Below, in pieces: positions 18,906 to 29,973 of a DNA stretch of 64,000 bases (position 1 is its first letter; each line of letters opens with the position of its first letter). Below the pieces are notes generated by a model. The model was given only the letters and a program-made list of their open reading frames with translations. It did no database searches and was not told the DNA's origin. The stretch is from Aureimonas ureilytica DSM 18598 = NBRC 106430 (GTDB lineage Bacteria; Pseudomonadota; Alphaproteobacteria; Rhizobiales; Rhizobiaceae): NCBI RefSeq assembly GCF_000382705.1, contig NZ_ARQE01000003.1, forward strand, positions 512,188-576,187, read 5' to 3'. The position numbers and the translations under genes are program-made.

Positions 18906-19808
18906 ATGCAGGCTTCACGGATCGACGGCAAGGCGGCGGCGGAGGCGGTTCTGCGGCAGGCGAAGGCCGCAGGCGACAAGCTGCGCGAGACGAGCGGCGT
19001 GCAGCCGGGTCTGGCGGTGGTGATCGTCGGCGAGGACCCTGCGAGCCAGGTCTATGTCGCCAACAAGGGGCGCACCGCCGAGGCCTGCGGCTTCCATTCC
19101 GTCACCCATCGCCTGCCGGCCGACGTGCCGCAGGACGAGCTTCTGGCGCTGATCGACCGGCTGAACGCCGATCCCGCCATTCACGGCATTCTCCAGCAGC
19201 TTCCCCTGCCCAAGGGGCTCGACGCGGACGCCGTGATCGCTCGCATCCATCCCGACAAGGACGTGGACGGGCTGACGCTGGTGAATGCCGGGCGGCTGGC
19301 GAGCGGCCTCGTGAACGACGCCTTCGTGCCCTGCACGCCGGCCGGCTGCATGGTGCTCCTGCGTCAGGTTCTGGGCGAGGACCTGTCGGGCAAGCGCGCC
19401 GTCGTGATCGGGCGCTCCAATCTCGTCGGCAAGCCCATGGCGCAGCTTCTGCTTCTGGCCAATGCCACGGTGACGGTGGCCCATTCGCGCACGAAGGATC
19501 TGCCGGCCCTTTGCCGCGAGGCCGACATTCTGGTGGCCGCGATCGGCCGCCCCCGCTTCCTGAAGGGCGACAGCGTGAAGCCCGGCGCGGTGGTGATCGA
19601 TGTCGGCATCAACCGCATCGACGCGCCCGAAAAGGGCGAAGGCAAGACGCGGCTCGTCGGCGACGTGGATTTCGACGAAGCGGCCGCGCGCGCCTCGGCC
19701 CTGACGCCGGTTCCGGGCGGCGTCGGCCCGATGACCATCGCCATGCTGATGGCCAACACGGTCGCCAGCGCCTATCGCGCCGCCGGCGAGGAGCGCCCGC
19801 GCTTCTAG
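18906..19808 (+). CDS. folD: FolD bifunctional methylene-THF dehydrogenase/cyclohydrolase
   Basis: A 300-aa cytoplasmic enzyme of one-carbon metabolism that converts 5,10-methylene-THF to 10-formyl-THF. Tyr50 and the catalytic Lys54 are in SQVYVANKG, and QQLPLPK (97-103) and PCTPAGCM are family signatures. The NADP-binding segment reads [17 protein letters not shown], and [15 protein letters not shown] is near the end. The ATG at 18906 gives the standard length. Confidence 0.97.
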   Translation: MQASRIDGKAAAEAVLRQAKAAGDKLRETSGVQPGLAVVIVGEDPASQVYVANKGRTAEACGFHSVTHRLPADVPQDELLALIDRLNADPAIHGILQQLPLPKGLDADAVIARIHPDKDVDGLTLVNAGRLASGLVNDAFVPCTPAGCMVLLRQVLGEDLSGKRAVVIGRSNLVGKPMAQLLLLANATVTVAHSRTKDLPALCREADILVAAIGRPRFLKGDSVKPGAVVIDVGINRIDAPEKGEGKTRLVGDVDFDEAAARASALTPVPGGVGPMTIAMLMANTVASAYRAAGEERPRF

Positions 19809-19820
19809 AACGGAGCCGGC

Positions 19821-20732
19821 TTACTCCATCGCCGCCTGCACCAGCTCGCGCCGCGCCACCTCCCGGATCGCGCGGGTGAGCGGTTCGAGCCGGTCGGCGG
19901 CGAGGCGGCTGACCTGCCAGAAGAGCGGCGTGTCGAGATAGGCGCCGGGCACGAGCTCCACGAGCCGGCCGGACGAAAGGGGCTCGCGCACCAGCGCCAC
20001 CGGATTGAGGCACCAGCTGAGACCGAGACAGGCGGCTTCCACGAAGCCCTGCGTCGAGGGAAGCCAGTGCGTCGGATGGGCGATCTCCTCGCCGAAGACG
20101 GCGCGCAGCCAATTGGCCTGAAGCCGGTCCTTGCGGTTGAAGGTGAGCGCGGGCGCGCGGCCGATCGCCTCCGGCGTCACGCCATCGGAGAAATAGCGCG
20201 CGACGAAGCCGGGGCTCGCGGTCGCCGCATAGCGGAGCGCCCCGAGCGGCAGGGAGCGGCAGCCTTGGACGGGCTCGCCCGACGACGTCACCGCCGCCAG
20301 AACCTTGCCGCGCCGCAGCCAGTCGGCCGTGTGGTCCTGATCGTCCACGGCGATGTCGAGAAGCGGATCGTTCCCGCCCGCGAACTCTGCCAGCGCCGGG
20401 AGAAACCACGTGCCGAGACTGTCGGCATTGGTGGCGATCGGCAGCGTGACGCGCGTCCTGCCTTCCGCCTCGTCGGCAAGATCGGGCAGGCGCGCGAACA
20501 GCTCGGTTTCCAGAAGCCCGACCTGATCCATGTGCCGGCAGAGCCAGGCACCCTTTTCCGTCGCGCGGCAGGGCTGGCCGCGCTCCACCAGAACCGTGCC
20601 GACGCGCTCTTCGAGCTGCCGCACGCGCTGCGACACGGCCGAGGGCGTGACGTTCAGGGCACGCGCCGCCCGTTCGAAACTGCCGGTTCGCACCACGCTC
20701 GCGAGCGCGCGAAGCGCGGGATAGTCGAGCAT
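19821..20732 (-). CDS. argP: LysR-family regulator ArgP
   Basis: A 303-aa LysR-type regulator with an N-terminal winged helix (LDYPALRALASVVRTGSFER, then VTPSAVSQRVRQLEE) and a substrate-binding domain. The wording matches the ArgP/IciA/LysG subgroup, which senses lysine and arginine and activates the exporter ArgO/LysE. The exporter gene is divergent 103 bases away, the classic arrangement, which supports the identification. Confidence 0.93.
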   Translation of the reverse strand: MLDYPALRALASVVRTGSFERAARALNVTPSAVSQRVRQLEERVGTVLVERGQPCRATEKGAWLCRHMDQVGLLETELFARLPDLADEAEGRTRVTLPIATNADSLGTWFLPALAEFAGGNDPLLDIAVDDQDHTADWLRRGKVLAAVTSSGEPVQGCRSLPLGALRYAATASPGFVARYFSDGVTPEAIGRAPALTFNRKDRLQANWLRAVFGEEIAHPTHWLPSTQGFVEAACLGLSWCLNPVALVREPLSSGRLVELVPGAYLDTPLFWQVSRLAADRLEPLTRAIREVARRELVQAAME

Positions 20733-20835
20733 TGTAAGTTTAGCTCCGCTTCATTGGCGTTAGAGAGTTTAACACGCCTAATGATCCGGCGCATGATAGC
20801 TCCGTCTCCATTCGCAGGACGAACGGGAGACGGAC
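20733..20835. promoter_or_regulatory. argP/argO divergent control region
   Basis: A 103-base spacer between divergent argP and the exporter gene. It is clearly more AT-rich than its surroundings (for example TTGTAAGTTTAG and AGAGTTTAACACG), as expected for promoters and a LysR-type operator with T-N11-A half-sites. ArgP should bind here. The exact site was not resolved. Confidence 0.55.
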
Positions 20836-21444
20836 ATGGACATGACGGCCTATGGCACGGGGCTGACCACGGCGCTGACGCTGATCCTGGCGATCGGCGC
20901 GCAGAACGCCTTCGTCCTGCGCCAGGGGATCGCGCGCGCGCATGTTCTTCCCGTGTGCCTCACCTGCGCCCTGTCGGACGCGATCCTCATCACGCTCGGC
21001 GTCACGAGCTTTGCGCGCGTCGCCGCGCTTCTGCCGATGCTCGACCCGGTTCTGCGCTTGTTCGGCGCGGGGTTCCTCGCGTGGTACGGGGCCAAGAGCT
21101 TCCTTCGCGCGCTGAAGGCCGACGATGCGCTGCAACTCGCCGCGACGGGCGCGGGCACGCTTTCGCAGGCGCTCGTCACCTGCCTTCTCCTGACCTGGGC
21201 GAACCCGCATGTCTATCTCGACACGGTGGTGCTGATCGGCAGCCTGTCGACGCGCTTTCCCGGCAGCGAAGCGGCTTTCGGCGCGGGCGCCGTCACCGCC
21301 TCCTTCGGCTTCTTCTTCGCGCTCGGCTACGGCGCGCGGCTGCTGCGCCCGATCTTCGAGCGCCCCGGCGCCTGGCGCGCGCTGGAAGCGGCGATCGGCG
21401 TGACCATGTGGGCGATCGCCGCGAGCCTGCTTCTCGGCGGCTGA
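20836..21444 (+). CDS. argO: LysE/ArgO family amino-acid exporter
   Basis: A 202-aa membrane protein with about six helices. The N-terminal ILAIGAQNAFVLRQG and LTWANPHVYLDT are signatures of LysE/ArgO exporters of basic amino acids. The divergent argP is its expected activator. A perfect hairpin terminator lies 15 bases after the stop. Confidence 0.93.
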   Translation: MDMTAYGTGLTTALTLILAIGAQNAFVLRQGIARAHVLPVCLTCALSDAILITLGVTSFARVAALLPMLDPVLRLFGAGFLAWYGAKSFLRALKADDALQLAATGAGTLSQALVTCLLLTWANPHVYLDTVVLIGSLSTRFPGSEAAFGAGAVTASFGFFFALGYGARLLRPIFERPGAWRALEAAIGVTMWAIAASLLLGG

Positions 21445-21458
21445 CGCGAGCCCAAAAG

Positions 21459-21491
21459 GAAAGCCCCGCATGGCGGACATGCGGGGCTTTC
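21459..21491. terminator. Bidirectional terminator between argO and grpE
   Basis: A perfect 14-bp stem (gaaagccccgcatg 21459-21472 with catgcggggctttc 21478-21491, loop gcgga) lies between convergent argO and grpE. The A and T runs at the stem base give a short U-tract in either direction. Confidence 0.85.
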
Positions 21492-21536
21492 GATCGAGAC
21501 GGAATGTCCGACGCCTCAGGGTCTGTTTCCAGACGA

Positions 21537-22274
21537 TCAGGCGTCCTTGCCGGATTCGTCGGGCACGCCGGGCTTGGCCGGCGCGGCATTGGCGTCGGCG
21601 CCGACGGCGACCTTCGGGCCGCCCTTGGAGACGCCCACCATGGCCGGGCGAAGCACGCGCTCGCCGATCGCGTAGCCGTCCTGGACGACCTGCACCACCG
21701 TGTTGTTCGGCAGTTCGGCGTTCGGGATTTCGAACATGGCCTGATGGAAATTGGGGTCGAAGCGCTGGCCTTCCGGCTCCAGCTTCTTCACGCCGTGGCG
21801 CTCCATCGTGGACTGCATGGAGCGGGCCGTCATCTCGACGCCCTCGGCCAGCGTCTGAAGGCCGGCATCGGCCTCGCGCGCGCCGTCGGGAATGGCCTGG
21901 AGGGCGCGGGAGAGATTGTCCGACACGGCGAGCATGTCGCGCGCGAAATTGGCGACGGCGAACTGACGGGCGTCCTTCACCTCGCGCTCGGTGCGCCGGC
22001 GAAGGTTCTCCATGTCGGCGGCCAGACGGATCAGGCGATCCTTGACGTCGGCATTCTCGGCTTCGAGCTCGTTGACGCGGGCCTGGAGCGCCTCCGTCGC
22101 GGCGCCGCCTGCCTCAAGGCCGGCCTGCGCCTCGCCGGTCTCGCCGGCGCTACCCGCCGTGCCGGCCGCCGCGCCCGAGACGCCCGATCCCTTGAAATAG
22201 GCCGCGCCGCCAGCCGAATACGCGCCGGCCTCGTCGTCGTGGTCGTTCACGTGCTTCTCGCTCTCGCCTGTCAT
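21537..22274 (-). CDS. grpE: GrpE nucleotide-exchange factor
   Basis: A 245-aa co-chaperone that releases ADP from DnaK. A disordered Gly/Ala-rich N-terminus (about 1-60) is followed by a long coiled coil ([20 protein letters not shown], then a [11 protein letters not shown] segment) and the C-terminal beta-domain ([18 protein letters not shown] and [21 protein letters not shown]). Its place beside hrcA is conserved in this order. Confidence 0.97.
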   Translation of the reverse strand: MTGESEKHVNDHDDEAGAYSAGGAAYFKGSGVSGAAAGTAGSAGETGEAQAGLEAGGAATEALQARVNELEAENADVKDRLIRLAADMENLRRRTEREVKDARQFAVANFARDMLAVSDNLSRALQAIPDGAREADAGLQTLAEGVEMTARSMQSTMERHGVKKLEPEGQRFDPNFHQAMFEIPNAELPNNTVVQVVQDGYAIGERVLRPAMVGVSKGGPKVAVGADANAAPAKPGVPDESGKDA

Positions 22275-22392
22275 CGGGCACTCCTGTTCGCGCGGTCTTG
22301 GGACGGGCGGCGCGGGCGCCGCCTCGCGGCCGCCGCGCCACTCTCCGGATAAAGGTGGTCGGTGCGGGATATCGAATGAGGCGGGCCGGAAA

Positions 22393-23514
22393 TCAAGGCC
22401 GGCGCGGCGGCGCCCCGTTCGCCAGGAGGCGGGACACGAGCCGCGCGGTGTAATCCACCATGGGCACGATGCGCCGGTAGTTGAGGCGCGTCGGCCCGAT
22501 CACGCCCACCGCGCCGATGACGCGCTCCTGCGAGTCCGAATAGGGCGCGATCACGAGCGAGGAGCCCGACAGCGAGAAGAGCTTGTTTTCCGAGCCGATG
22601 AAGATGCGAACGCCGTTGCCGGATTCGGCGAGATCGATCAGCTCCATGATCGAGGTCTTGGATTCCAGATCGTCGAACAGGTGGCGCAGCCGCTCCAGGT
22701 CTTCCGACGCCGAGACATTGTCCAGAAGGTTGGCGCGGCCCCGCACGATGAGGCGCGAGGGCTGGCCCGCCCCCTCGCCCGACCAGACCGCGAGGCCCGC
22801 GTCCACCAGCTGGCGCGACAGGGCGTCCAGCTCGCGCGAGGTCTCGTCCTTCAGCGCCTCGATGCGCCCGCGCGCCTCGGCGAGCGTGCGCCCGACCACA
22901 TGGGCGTTGAGGAAATTGGCCGCTTCCACGAGCTGCGCCGCGGTGATGCCGGGCGGCAGCGCCAGGACGCGGTTCTCCACCTCGCCGTTCTCGCCGACGA
23001 GAACCACCAGAGCGCGCGCCGCGTCGAGCCGCACGAATTCGATATGCTTCAAGCGCGGATCGGCCTTGGCCGCGACCACGATCCCCGCCCCGCGCGACAG
23101 GCCGGAGAGGAGCTGCGAGGCTTCGGTCAGGAGCGCGTCCACCGGGCGGCGCTCGTCATGGTCGCGCACCTTCTGTTCGATCTCGGCCCGCTCGCGCTCC
23201 GGCACGTCGCCGACTTCCAGAAACGCGTCCACGAAGAAGCGCAGGCCCACCTGCGTCGGCAGGCGCCCGGCCGAGACATGCGGCGCGTAGATGAGGCCGA
23301 GCGCTTCGAGATCCGACATGACGTTGCGGATCGAGGCCGGCGACAGGGCGCTCGACAGGAGCCGGGACAGGTTGCGCGAGCCGACCGGCTCGCCCGATTC
23401 GAGATAGGAATCCACGATCAGACGGAAGATTTCGCGCGAGCGCTCGTCCAACCCGCCGGGAAGGGACGGCTGGCCGGACACGAGGTCGGCGAAGGGAGGC
23501 AGGGCGCGCTTCAT
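22393..23514 (-). CDS. hrcA: Heat-inducible repressor HrcA
   Basis: A 373-aa repressor of groESL-type heat-shock operons that binds the CIRCE element. The N-terminal winged helix includes [12 protein letters not shown] and [18 protein letters not shown]; the C-terminal part has [20 protein letters not shown]. The ATG at 23514 gives the family length; 28 codons of open frame upstream are not conserved. I saw no CIRCE element in the window, so its targets lie elsewhere. It precedes grpE by 118 bases. Confidence 0.96.
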   Translation of the reverse strand: MKRALPPFADLVSGQPSLPGGLDERSREIFRLIVDSYLESGEPVGSRNLSRLLSSALSPASIRNVMSDLEALGLIYAPHVSAGRLPTQVGLRFFVDAFLEVGDVPERERAEIEQKVRDHDERRPVDALLTEASQLLSGLSRGAGIVVAAKADPRLKHIEFVRLDAARALVVLVGENGEVENRVLALPPGITAAQLVEAANFLNAHVVGRTLAEARGRIEALKDETSRELDALSRQLVDAGLAVWSGEGAGQPSRLIVRGRANLLDNVSASEDLERLRHLFDDLESKTSIMELIDLAESGNGVRIFIGSENKLFSLSGSSLVIAPYSDSQERVIGAVGVIGPTRLNYRRIVPMVDYTARLVSRLLANGAPPRRP

Positions 23515-23640
23515 GACCCTTCTTATAGGGAGCGCGGCGGTTTCAGCCAAGGCAAGCGCGCGGCATGCGCGGCACACCCTGTTCAAGCCGCGCCGCAATC
23601 ATTAAGAGGCGGGTTCGAAATCGTTAATATGGACTCCCCG

Positions 23641-24360
23641 ATGCGGCCTTCCAAACGCCAGAACGACGAACTGCGCCCCGTGTCCCTGGAGCGCGGCGTT
23701 TCGCGCCACGCCGAGGGCTCGTGCCTCGTCAAGTTCGGCGACACCCATGTCCTGTGCGCGGCGAGCCTGGAAGAGCGCGTGCCCGGCTGGCTGAAGAATT
23801 CCGGCAAGGGCTGGGTCACGGCCGAATACGGCATGCTGCCGCGCGCCACGGGCGAGCGCATGAAGCGCGAGGCGGCGAGCGGCAAGCAGAGCGGTCGCAC
23901 GCAGGAGATCCAGCGCCTCGTGGCGCGCTCGCTGCGCGCCGTGGTGGACCTCGAAGCGCTCGGCGAGCGCATGATCACGGTGGATTGCGACGTGATCCAG
24001 GCCGATGGCGGCACGCGCACGGCCTCGATTACCGGCGCCTTCGTCGCCCTGTCGGACTGCCTCGCCTGGATGGAAGCGCGCGGCATGCTGAAGCGCGACA
24101 AGGTCCTGAAGGACCATGTCGCGGCCATTTCCTGCGGCATCTACAAGGGCTCCCCGGTGCTCGATCTCGACTATCTCGAGGATTCGGCTGCTGGAACCGA
24201 CGCCAATTTCGTGCTCACCGGGCGCGGCGGCATCGTCGAGATCCAGGGCACGGCCGAGGGCGAGCCCTTCTCGCGCGACGAACTCGACGCGCTCATGAAG
24301 CTCGCCGAAAAGGGCATCGGCGAACTCGTCGAGCACCAGAAGCGCTGCCTCGAAGGCTGA
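23641..24360 (+). CDS. rph: Ribonuclease PH
   Basis: A 239-aa phosphorolytic 3'-5' exoribonuclease that trims tRNA 3' ends. Family blocks include [71 protein letters not shown] and [18 protein letters not shown]. An in-frame ATG lies four codons upstream (23629); the later ATG was chosen because the family starts with MRPS. It is divergent from hrcA. Confidence 0.96.
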   Translation: MRPSKRQNDELRPVSLERGVSRHAEGSCLVKFGDTHVLCAASLEERVPGWLKNSGKGWVTAEYGMLPRATGERMKREAASGKQSGRTQEIQRLVARSLRAVVDLEALGERMITVDCDVIQADGGTRTASITGAFVALSDCLAWMEARGMLKRDKVLKDHVAAISCGIYKGSPVLDLDYLEDSAAGTDANFVLTGRGGIVEIQGTAEGEPFSRDELDALMKLAEKGIGELVEHQKRCLEG

Positions 24361-24471
24361 TCGCGGCAAGGCGAAATCACCCTTCGCCTGAAGCCTCGGG
24401 TCAGCCTCGGGGCGCATATCTCATTGAAAGAGGGCGGGGTCTCGCCCCCGCCCCGAACCGGCCAGGCAGCG

Positions 24472-25125
24472 ATGACGAATTCTCCCCTTCTCGATCCCGC
24501 CGGCGGCCCGCTTCTGGTCGCCAGCCACAATGGCGGCAAGATCGCCGAATTCCGCGAGCTTCTGGCCCCGCTCGGCTTCACCGTGGTCTCGGCCGCCGAC
24601 AAGGCGCTGCCCGAGCCCGAGGAAACCGGCTCCACCTTCGAGGAAAACGCCGCGATCAAGGCGCTGGCAGCGGCGCGCGCCACCGGCCTTCTGGCGCTCA
24701 GCGACGATTCCGGCCTCGTGGTGGACGCGCTCGGCGGCGATCCCGGCATCTACTCGGCGCGCTGGGCCGGCCCCGAGAAGGATTTCGCCCTCGCCATGCG
24801 CAATGTCGAGGAAAAGCTCCAGGCCGCTGGCGCCACCGAGCCCGACAAGCGCACGGCGCGCTTCGTCGCGGTCCTCTGCCTCGCCTCGCCCGAGGGCGAG
24901 ACGCGCTTCTATCGCGGCGAGGTCGAGGGCACGATCGTCTGGCCGCCGCGCGGAACGCTCGGCTTCGGCTACGACCCGTCCTTCCTGCCGGAGGGCGAAA
25001 GCCGCACCTTCGGCGAAATGCCCTCGCACGAGAAACACGGCTGGGTGCCGGGGCAGGCCGAGGCGCTGTCGCACCGCGCCCGCGCCTTCCAGCTCTTCGC
25101 GCGGGAGGCGCTCGGGATCGCATGA
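24472..25125 (+). CDS. rdgB: RdgB/HAM1 non-canonical purine NTP pyrophosphatase
   Basis: A 217-aa house-cleaning enzyme that hydrolyses dITP, ITP and XTP. The substrate-binding motif [14 protein letters not shown] begins at about residue 17. [41 protein letters not shown] and SHRARAFQL are all family blocks. The ATG at 24472 was preferred over an earlier in-frame start at 24424. The stop overlaps hemW (ATGA). Confidence 0.96.
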   Translation: MTNSPLLDPAGGPLLVASHNGGKIAEFRELLAPLGFTVVSAADKALPEPEETGSTFEENAAIKALAAARATGLLALSDDSGLVVDALGGDPGIYSARWAGPEKDFALAMRNVEEKLQAAGATEPDKRTARFVAVLCLASPEGETRFYRGEVEGTIVWPPRGTLGFGYDPSFLPEGESRTFGEMPSHEKHGWVPGQAEALSHRARAFQLFAREALGIA

Positions 25126-26342
25126 ATATGATGATGGCGGCCGCCCGCCCCCTCACCCGTCCCCTGTCGCAGATCAGGCCCTACACGCCGCCCGCCGGCG
25201 AGCCGGGCTTCGGCGTCTATGTCCATTGGCCCTTCTGCGCGGCCAAGTGCCCTTATTGCGACTTCAACAGCCATGTGCGCCACCAGCCGGTGGATCAGGC
25301 GCGCTTCGTGGAGGCCTTCCGCCGCGAGATCGCCACCCAGGGCCGGCGCACGGCGGGCGAGACCGTCACCTCCATTTTCCTGGGCGGTGGCACGCCCTCC
25401 CTGATGGAGCCGGCCACCGTTTCGGCCATTCTGGAAGCGGTCGCCGCGCAGTGGACCGTCGCCGACGGCGCCGAGATCACGCTCGAAGCCAATCCGACCT
25501 CGGTCGAGGCCGAACGCTTCCGGGGCTACCGGGCGGCGGGCGTCAACCGCGTGTCGCTCGGCGTCCAGGCGCTGAACGACGCCGACCTCAAGCGCCTCGG
25601 CCGGATGCACGACGTCGATCAGGCGCTCGGCGCGATCCGCCTCGCGCGCGAGATCTTCCCGCGCCTGTCCTTCGACCTGATCTACGCCCGGCCCGGCCAG
25701 AGCGTGTCGGCCTGGGAGCGCGAATTGTCGGAAGCGATCTCGCTCGCCGCCGACCATCTCTCGCTCTACCAGCTGACCATCGAGGAAGGCACGATCTTCC
25801 ACGCCCTGCACAAGGCGGGCAAGCTCGTGGTTCCGGACGGCGAATTGTCGGCCGAGCTCTACGAGGCGACGCAGCAGCTGACCCTCTTCCACGGCCTTCC
25901 GGCCTACGAGATTTCCAACCACGCCGCGCCCGGCGCGGAGTCGCGCCACAATCTCACCTATTGGCGCTACGGGCTCTATGCCGGCGTCGGCCCCGGCGCC
26001 CATGCCCGCCTGCCCGGCGAGGACGGCGGCCGCCATGCCGTCTCCAACGAGAAGCATCCCGAGACCTGGCTGAAAATGGTCGAGGACTGGGATTCGGGCG
26101 AAGTCGAGAACGAGCCGCTGGCGTCCAGCGAGCAGGCCGACGAGCTGATGCTCATGGGCCTGCGCCTCGTGGAAGGCATCGACCTCAAGCGCTGGCGCGA
26201 GCTGTCGGGCCGCGACATCGACCCCGATGTCGAGGCCGAACTGACCCTTCACGGCATGATCGAGCGCCTCGGCCCCGACCGGCTGCGCGCGACCCCGGCG
26301 GGCATGCTGGTGCTCGACGCCGTGGTCGCCGATCTGGCGTGA
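25122..26342 (+). CDS. hemW: HemW heme chaperone / radical SAM protein
   Basis: A 406-aa radical SAM protein. The cluster-binding cysteines are Cys39, Cys43 and Cys46 in [11 protein letters not shown], followed by GGGTPSLM. It lacks the N-terminal features of oxygen-independent coproporphyrinogen oxidase HemN and matches HemW, which transfers heme. In this order the gene regularly follows rdgB, as here with a 4-base overlap. Confidence 0.93.
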   Translation: MNMMMAAARPLTRPLSQIRPYTPPAGEPGFGVYVHWPFCAAKCPYCDFNSHVRHQPVDQARFVEAFRREIATQGRRTAGETVTSIFLGGGTPSLMEPATVSAILEAVAAQWTVADGAEITLEANPTSVEAERFRGYRAAGVNRVSLGVQALNDADLKRLGRMHDVDQALGAIRLAREIFPRLSFDLIYARPGQSVSAWERELSEAISLAADHLSLYQLTIEEGTIFHALHKAGKLVVPDGELSAELYEATQQLTLFHGLPAYEISNHAAPGAESRHNLTYWRYGLYAGVGPGAHARLPGEDGGRHAVSNEKHPETWLKMVEDWDSGEVENEPLASSEQADELMLMGLRLVEGIDLKRWRELSGRDIDPDVEAELTLHGMIERLGPDRLRATPAGMLVLDAVVADLA

Positions 26343-26364
26343 GCGCCAGCCCGGCCGCGATGGC

Positions 26365-26751
26365 TTGCCGTTCGGGGGATCGCTCGCGCCTTTCGACGAG
26401 GGCCGGGCGCTGAACGGGGCGGCCTCGGCGCTTCTCGTCTATGGCGGCGCGGCGCTCGCCGAGATCGGCGGCTGCTTCGCCTTCTGGGCGGTGCTGCGCT
26501 CCGGGCGCTCCGCCCTCTGGCTCGTGCCGGGCGTCCTGTCGCTCCTCGCCTTCGCCTGGCTTCTCACCCGCGTCGATGCCGAGTTCGCCGGCCGTGCCTA
26601 TGCGGCCTATGGCGGGGTCTATATTCTGGCCTCGCTCGGCTGGCTCTGGGCGGCGGAAGGCGTGCGACCCGACCGCTTCGACCTTCTCGGCGCGCTCCTG
26701 TGTCTGGCGGGCGCCGCCGTCATCCTTCTCGCACCCCGAGGTGTCTCATGA
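26365..26751 (+). CDS. UPF0060 (YnfA-like) membrane protein
   Basis: A small membrane protein with four helices. The block [18 protein letters not shown] and the later [20 protein letters not shown] define the UPF0060/YnfA family, an SMR-like group of unknown function. The family is about 108 aa and its homologous part starts near [11 protein letters not shown]. The only standard-type start upstream is a TTG at 26365, giving 128 aa, so the true start is uncertain. The stop overlaps rsmI by ATGA. Confidence 0.82.
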   Translation: MPFGGSLAPFDEGRALNGAASALLVYGGAALAEIGGCFAFWAVLRSGRSALWLVPGVLSLLAFAWLLTRVDAEFAGRAYAAYGGVYILASLGWLWAAEGVRPDRFDLLGALLCLAGAAVILLAPRGVS

Positions 26752-27740
26752 GCGAGCCCCGAACCCCTGCCGATTCCGGGATCGATGCGCCCGAGTTCGA
26801 GGAAGCCGCGTTCGAGGAGACCGAGGGCGGCGACGAGGCGGACGCGTCCCGTCCCGATTCCGGCGCGACCTATCTCGTGCGCGGCGCGAGCCTTCGCGCG
26901 CCCAGGCCTGACCCGGCGCTCTATCTCGTGGCGACGCCGATCGGAAACCTTTCCGACGTCACCTTGCGCGCGCTCGACCTCATCGCCGGGGCGGATGTGC
27001 TGGCCTGCGAGGACACGCGCGTCACGCAGAAGCTCCTTTCGCGCTACGGCATCCGCCGCCGGCTCTTCGCCTATCACGAGCACAACGCCGCCGAATCCGG
27101 CCCGGCGCTTCTGGCCGAGATCGAAGCCGGCCGCTCCGTCGCGCTCGTGTCCGACGCCGGCACGCCGCTCGTGTCGGACCCCGGCTTTCGTTTGGGGGAA
27201 GAGGCCATCGCGCGTGGTCTGCCGGTCGTGCCCATTCCCGGCGCCTCGGCGCCGCTGGCGGCGCTTTGCGCCTCCGGCCTTCCCTCCGATGCCTTCTTCT
27301 TTGCCGGCTTCTTGCCGGTGAAGGACGGCGCGCGGCTGGCCAAGCTCGAAACGCTGGCGCGCATTCCCGGCACGCTCCTCTTCTTCGAAGCGCCGCACCG
27401 GATCGCGGAGAGTCTGAGCGCCATGGCACAAGGGCTCGGCCCCCGGCCCGCCGCCGTCTGCCGCGAGCTGACCAAGGCCTACGAGACGATCTATCGCGGC
27501 ACGCTGCCGGAGCTTGCCGAGCGCTTCGCGGCGATGGAACGGGTGCGCGGCGAGATCGTCGTCTGCGTCGGCCCGCCGGCCGCCGAAGAAGCCCCGGCGA
27601 GTGGCGACGTGGACACGATCCTGCGCGGGCTTCTCGCCGAGATGAAGCCGGCAAAGGCCGCGCAGGAAGCGGTGAAGCTCACCGGCCTTGCGCGCCGCGA
27701 GCTGTATCAGCGCGCGCTGGAGCTGAAGGGCGGCGCATGA
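26748..27740 (+). CDS. rsmI: 16S rRNA 2'-O-ribose methyltransferase RsmI
   Basis: A 330-aa SAM-dependent methyltransferase that modifies C1402 of 16S rRNA. Family blocks are [43 protein letters not shown] and [11 protein letters not shown]. The first 55 residues are an acidic extension ([18 protein letters not shown]) that is longer than usual. The C-terminus has the [19 protein letters not shown] segment. The start overlaps the UPF0060 gene and the stop overlaps yraN, so the three are coupled. Confidence 0.95.
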   Translation: MSEPRTPADSGIDAPEFEEAAFEETEGGDEADASRPDSGATYLVRGASLRAPRPDPALYLVATPIGNLSDVTLRALDLIAGADVLACEDTRVTQKLLSRYGIRRRLFAYHEHNAAESGPALLAEIEAGRSVALVSDAGTPLVSDPGFRLGEEAIARGLPVVPIPGASAPLAALCASGLPSDAFFFAGFLPVKDGARLAKLETLARIPGTLLFFEAPHRIAESLSAMAQGLGPRPAAVCRELTKAYETIYRGTLPELAERFAAMERVRGEIVVCVGPPAAEEAPASGDVDTILRGLLAEMKPAKAAQEAVKLTGLARRELYQRALELKGGA

Positions 27741-28126
27741 AGCCGCGCGCGGGCGACGAGGCGCTCCGCGCCAAGCGCGGGTTCTTCCGAAAGGGGCACC
27801 GCGCCGAAACGCTGGCCGCCTGGGCCTTGCGCCTCAAGGGCTACCGCATCCTCGCCAGGCGCTATCGCACGCCATCGGGCGAAATCGACCTCGTCGCCCG
27901 GCGCGGCGCGCTCATTGCCATCGTCGAGGTGAAGGCCCGCCCGACGCTGCGGGCGGCGATGGACGCCGTGACGCCCGCGGCCCAGACCCGCATCGAGCGC
28001 GCCGCCGATCTCTGGCTCTCGCGCCAGAAGCGCACGGCGCATCTCTCCATCCGCTTCGACATCGTCGCCGTCCTCCCCCGGCGCTGGCCGGTGCATGTGA
28101 AAGACGCGTGGCGGGCACGCGGCTGA
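27737..28126 (+). CDS. yraN: YraN family (UPF0102) endonuclease-like protein
   Basis: A 129-aa protein with the UPF0102 nuclease-like core: [18 protein letters not shown], then [21 protein letters not shown] with the Asp and Glu-x-Lys of a PD-(D/E)xK-type site. The biochemical role is not settled. The rsmI-yraN-gshB order is conserved in many Hyphomicrobiales. It overlaps rsmI by four bases. Confidence 0.92.
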   Translation: MKPRAGDEALRAKRGFFRKGHRAETLAAWALRLKGYRILARRYRTPSGEIDLVARRGALIAIVEVKARPTLRAAMDAVTPAAQTRIERAADLWLSRQKRTAHLSIRFDIVAVLPRRWPVHVKDAWRARG

Positions 28127-28220
28127 GCGGCGTTTCGGCGCCCCGCGCAACCTGCCCGTGGACAGAACCCCCGTTCCCCTCTACCTCGGCACGGACGGAA
28201 CCGTTCGGGGAACACACCGC

Positions 28221-29159
28221 ATGTCGCTCAAGGTCGCGGTCCAGATGGACCATGTGTCGGGCATCACCATCAAGGGCGATTCCACCTTCGCCCTCTGCCT
28301 CGAGGCCGAGCGGCGCGGGCATCAGCTCTTCCACTACACGCCGGATCGCCTGTCCTTGCGCGACGGGGTCGCGACGGCGCGGGTCGAGACGCTGAATCTG
28401 GTGGAAGAGCAGGGCAAGCATTTCACCCTCGGCGAGCCGCACAAGGTCGATCTGTCGACCATGGACGTGGTGCTCCTGCGCCAGGACCCGCCCTTCGACA
28501 TGAACTACATCACCTCGACGCATATTCTGGAGCGCATTCACCCCAAGACCCTGGTGGTCAACGACCCCGCCTGGGTGCGCAACATGCCCGAGAAGATCTT
28601 CGTCACGGAATTTTCCGACCTGATGCCGGAGACGATCATCACCAAGGACCCGGCCGAGATCGCGGCCTTCCGCGCCGAGTTCGGCGAGATCGTCCTGAAG
28701 CCGCTCTATGGAAATGGCGGCGCGGGCGTCTTCCATCTGACGAAAGACGACCGCAACCTTTCCTCGTTCCTCGAGACCTTCGCGCTTCTCTTCCGCGAGC
28801 CCTTCATCGCGCAGCGCTATCTCAAAGACGTGCGCAAGGGCGACAAGCGCGTCATCCTGATCGACGGCGAGCCGGTGGGCGCGATCAACCGCGTGCCCTC
28901 CGAGACCGACGCGCGCTCCAACATGCATGTCGGCGGGCGGGCCGAGCCGACCGAGCTCACGCCGCGCGAGCGCGAAATCTGCGAGCGCATCGGCCCGAAG
29001 CTCAAGGAGCGCGGCCAGGTCTTCGTCGGGATCGACGTGATCGGCGACTATCTGACCGAGATCAACGTCACCTCGCCGACCGGCATTCGCGAGGTGAAGC
29101 GCTTCGGCGGCGCCGATATCGCGGCGCTCTTCTGGGACGCGGTGGAAGCCAAGCGCTGA
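28221..29159 (+). CDS. gshB: Glutathione synthetase
   Basis: A 312-aa ATP-grasp ligase that joins gamma-glutamylcysteine and glycine. Family blocks are [66 protein letters not shown] and [14 protein letters not shown]. The ATG at 28221 matches the family start; 21 codons of open frame upstream are not conserved. A GC-rich hairpin follows the gene. Confidence 0.97.
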   Translation: MSLKVAVQMDHVSGITIKGDSTFALCLEAERRGHQLFHYTPDRLSLRDGVATARVETLNLVEEQGKHFTLGEPHKVDLSTMDVVLLRQDPPFDMNYITSTHILERIHPKTLVVNDPAWVRNMPEKIFVTEFSDLMPETIITKDPAEIAAFRAEFGEIVLKPLYGNGGAGVFHLTKDDRNLSSFLETFALLFREPFIAQRYLKDVRKGDKRVILIDGEPVGAINRVPSETDARSNMHVGGRAEPTELTPREREICERIGPKLKERGQVFVGIDVIGDYLTEINVTSPTGIREVKRFGGADIAALFWDAVEAKR

Positions 29160-29177
29160 CGCGGGCGCAGGATCGGC

Positions 29178-29216
29178 GGTCGGGCGCCTCCACCCGGGCG
29201 CCCGACCCGATTTCCT
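29178..29216 (+). terminator. Terminator after gshB
   Basis: An 11-bp perfect stem (ggtcgggcgcc 29178-29188 with ggcgcccgacc 29197-29207) lies 19 bases after the gshB stop and is followed by CGATTTCC. The U-run is short but the stem is very stable. Confidence 0.65.
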
Positions 29217-29310
29217 GAACGCGGGCTGAATGCCGCGTTCGGAACAGGTTCGGCTTCGCCATGTTGAAATGGCTCCATCGATCTCGCGCCTTCCTTCGGA
29301 TGGTTTCCCT

Positions 29311-29937
29311 ATGACGAAAGCTCGTCTCTTCCTTCTGGCCCTCGCGGGCACGGCGCTCGCGCCCGGCATCGCCAGCGCCGCCACGGCGATCGCCACCACG
29401 AATGTCAACTTGCGCGCCGGCCCCTCCACCGCCTATCCGCCCGTGAACGTCGTGCGCGGCGGCGAGGAGGTCCGGGTCTACGGGTGCCTGGCCAATCGCG
29501 CCTGGTGCGACGTGACCTTCTACGGCCAGCGCGGTTGGATCTCGTCCAACTATCTCGCCTATGTCAGGGGCGGCCAGCGCTACACCGGCCCGCGCGTCGT
29601 GCCCTATATCGGCGCGCCGACCGTCACCTACTCCTTCGGCCGCTATTGGGACGACCATTACCGCGACCGCGACTTCTACCGCGACCGCCGCCGCTGGGAC
29701 GGCATCTATGGCCCGCGCATCTTCGATCGCGGCCCGCCGCCGCGCCCGGTGCGCGAGCGCGGCTACTATGACGCCCCGCCCCCTCCCCCGCCGCCGGGCT
29801 GGGATCGCCGCGACCGCTTCGAGCGGGACCGCGACCGGTTCGAGGGCCGCCGCGACCGCGAGCGCTTCGAGGACGGCCCGCCGCCACCCCCGCCGCGCCA
29901 CTGGGAAGAGCGCCGGGACTGGGACGAAGATTATTGA
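29311..29937 (+). CDS. Secreted SH3-domain protein with Arg/Pro-rich tail
   Basis: A 208-aa protein with a signal peptide (MTKARLFLLALAGTALAPGI, cleavage near SAA) followed by a bacterial SH3 domain (TTNVNLRAGPSTAYPPVNVV to GWISSNYLAYV, about 28-90). The rest is low complexity: a Tyr/Asp/Arg-rich stretch with DRDFYRDRRRWDG and several Pro runs. Similar periplasmic proteins are frequent in this order and are thought to bind cell-wall material. The ATG at 29311 places the signal peptide at the N-terminus. A textbook terminator follows. Confidence 0.8.
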   Translation: MTKARLFLLALAGTALAPGIASAATAIATTNVNLRAGPSTAYPPVNVVRGGEEVRVYGCLANRAWCDVTFYGQRGWISSNYLAYVRGGQRYTGPRVVPYIGAPTVTYSFGRYWDDHYRDRDFYRDRRRWDGIYGPRIFDRGPPPRPVRERGYYDAPPPPPPPGWDRRDRFERDRDRFEGRRDRERFEDGPPPPPPRHWEERRDWDEDY

Positions 29938-29950
29938 TCCGAACCAAGGG

Positions 29951-29973
29951 CGGCGCCGCGAGGCGCCGTTTTT
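29951..29973 (+). terminator. Intrinsic terminator after the SH3 gene
   Basis: A 7-bp stem (cggcgcc 29951-29957, loop gcga, ggcgccg 29962-29968) is followed directly by TTTTT. This is a classic intrinsic terminator 13 bases after the stop. Confidence 0.92.

Noticed and set aside
23515..23640. Possible CIRCE operator upstream of hrcA
   Set aside because: No TTAGCACTC-N9-GAGTGCTAA or close variant is present between hrcA and rph, nor elsewhere that I could see.
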